DNA of 15,998 bases, taken from NCBI GenBank assembly GCA_041178405.1, contig JBEGVK010000239.1, positions 1 through 15,998 on the forward strand, given 5' to 3'. This document shows positions 15,057 through 15,998 of this stretch, in pieces. The position numbers and the translations under genes were made by a program. Origin of the DNA: UBA668 sp041178405 (lineage in GTDB: Bacteria > Actinomycetota > Acidimicrobiia > Acidimicrobiales > Ilumatobacteraceae). Every line of letters starts with the position of its first letter. The first letter of the stretch is position 1. The notes under the pieces were generated by a model, which made no database searches, was not told the DNA's origin, and was given only the letters and a program-made list of their open reading frames with translations.

Positions 15057-15998
15057 CAGCGCCGGCCGAGGTGGCGGTCAACATGCTGTGGTGCGTGCCG
15101 GGCGGAGTCGGCGGCTCGGAGGAGTACCTCGTGCGGCAGGTCGTCGGGCTCGCCGACGCGATGGGGCAGGGGCTGGTCGAGCGTCGCTGGCAGATCACGG
15201 TGATGGCAGCCCGCGGGCTCGGTGCGGCGCACCCCGAATTGGGCGAGGCAGCCAGGCTGGTCGAGGCGCCGTTCGGCAGCGAGTCGCGCGCTCGGCGGAT
15301 CGTCGGCGAGGCGACGTGGCTGCGCCGACAGACTGGCCGCGTGGCCCTCGTGCACCACGGCGGCGGCACTGCGCCCGCAGCGGTCGCCAGGGCCTCGGTG
15401 CCGTACGTGCTCACCGTGCACGACCTTCAGTTCCTGTCGTACCCGCAGTACTTCTCTGCGCTGAAGCGGGCCTATCTCTCGGCCGTGCTGCCTCGTGCGG
15501 CGCGGGGAGCGCGCATGGTGGCGGTTCCGACCGAGTACGTCGCCGCCTCAGTGGTCCGCGCGTACGGCCTCAGCCGCGATCGAATCGCGGTCGTGCCGCA
15601 CGGGATCGATGCCGCCGAGCGCACTGACGTCACGCCCGAGGCCGAACTGAGGAATCGCTACTCCCTCGGCAGCGGCCCGATCGTCGTCTACCCAGCCGTC
15701 ACCCATCCGCACAAGAACCACGACCTCCTGCTCCGACTGATGGCATCGGCGTGGGCGTCGAGCGGTGTCCGTCTGGTGCTCACCGGCGGCCGCGGTGCGG
15801 CTCACGACAGAGTCGCGGCATCACTCGGCCCGAACGTGCTCCACCTCGGACGAGTGCCAGCCGCCGACCGCAACGGTCTGATCGCAATGGCGCATGCGCT
15901 GGTGTTCCCGAGCGAGTACGAGGGATTCGGCGCGCCGCTGATCGAGGCGATGACCCACGGCACTCCGGTGATCGCCAGCAACATGGCCAGCATCCCGG
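15053..15998 (+). CDS. Second GT4-type glycosyltransferase (3'-truncated by window)
   Basis: The frame stays open from 15053 to the window end, giving about 315 residues, most of a normal GT4 enzyme. Probable start TTG at 15053 overlaps the previous TGA (TTGA); GTG 15071 and ATG 15083 are alternatives. The N-terminal half has LWCVPGGVGGSEEYLVRQV (12-30), a glycine-rich acceptor-side loop, and VPYVLTVHDLQFLSYPQYF. The donor half has VVPHGID, VYPAVTHPHKNHDLLLRLM and the EX7E-bearing FPSEYEGFGAPLIEAMTHG, with TPVIASNMASIP at the edge. Only the last C-terminal helices are missing. Tight overlap with the preceding glycosyltransferase suggests both act on the same glycan. Confidence 0.85.
   Translation, partial: MTAPAEVAVNMLWCVPGGVGGSEEYLVRQVVGLADAMGQGLVERRWQITVMAARGLGAAHPELGEAARLVEAPFGSESRARRIVGEATWLRRQTGRVALVHHGGGTAPAAVARASVPYVLTVHDLQFLSYPQYFSALKRAYLSAVLPRAARGARMVAVPTEYVAASVVRAYGLSRDRIAVVPHGIDAAERTDVTPEAELRNRYSLGSGPIVVYPAVTHPHKNHDLLLRLMASAWASSGVRLVLTGGRGAAHDRVAASLGPNVLHLGRVPAADRNGLIAMAHALVFPSEYEGFGAPLIEAMTHGTPVIASNMASIP

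Overview
The window is a densely packed, GC-rich bacterial segment. There is no gene-free stretch over 300 bases; the longest gap is the 113-base divergent promoter region at 11526-11638. High GC, many GTG/TTG starts, start codons directly downstream of TAnnnT boxes (a leaderless pattern) and a fused LivM-LivG transporter subunit suggest an actinobacterium, perhaps of the Acidimicrobiia/Ilumatobacter type. That placement is inference, since no rRNA or taxonomic marker is present. I saw no tRNA, rRNA, CRISPR array, insertion sequence or attachment site.

Layout. (1) 1-2208, plus strand: the end of rfbC followed by rfbB and rfbD, three steps of dTDP-L-rhamnose synthesis. (2) 2266-5689, plus strand: a four-gene catabolic operon with a class III extradiol dioxygenase of the homoprotocatechuate 2,3-dioxygenase type, a fumarylacetoacetate-hydrolase-family enzyme, a small cupin and a compact MhpA-like FAD aromatic hydroxylase. 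The last three genes overlap by 4 bases at each junction. (3) 5646-11525, minus strand: an operon read livJ/K-type binding lipoprotein, livF, livH, livM-livG fusion, cytochrome P450. The P450 runs tail-to-tail into the hydroxylase with a 44-base overlap. (4) 11639-12988, plus strand: a glutamine-synthetase-like, PuuA-type gamma-glutamyl ligase, divergent from the transporter across a region that holds a 28-base palindrome. (5) 12982-13947, minus strand: a GDP-L-fucose synthase. (6) 13986-15998, plus strand: two family-4-type glycosyltransferases, the second cut by the window end.

How the parts may work together. Regions 1, 5 and 6 read as surface-glycan genes (rhamnose, fucose-type sugar, sugar transfer). 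Regions 2 to 4 read as an uptake and catabolic block set between them: an ABC importer of the hydrophobic/branched-chain amino acid family, a P450 and a flavin hydroxylase for oxygenation, an extradiol enzyme for ring cleavage, a FAH-family enzyme for the cleavage product, and a gamma-glutamyl ligase that could activate an amine substrate. A shared substrate for all these genes is a hypothesis; the sequence directly shows only the individual families and the gene arrangement. The best unexplained signals are a perfect 9-bp intercistronic stem-loop (10325-10350) that occupies the livF start region, and the palindrome (11586-11613) in the divergent promoter.
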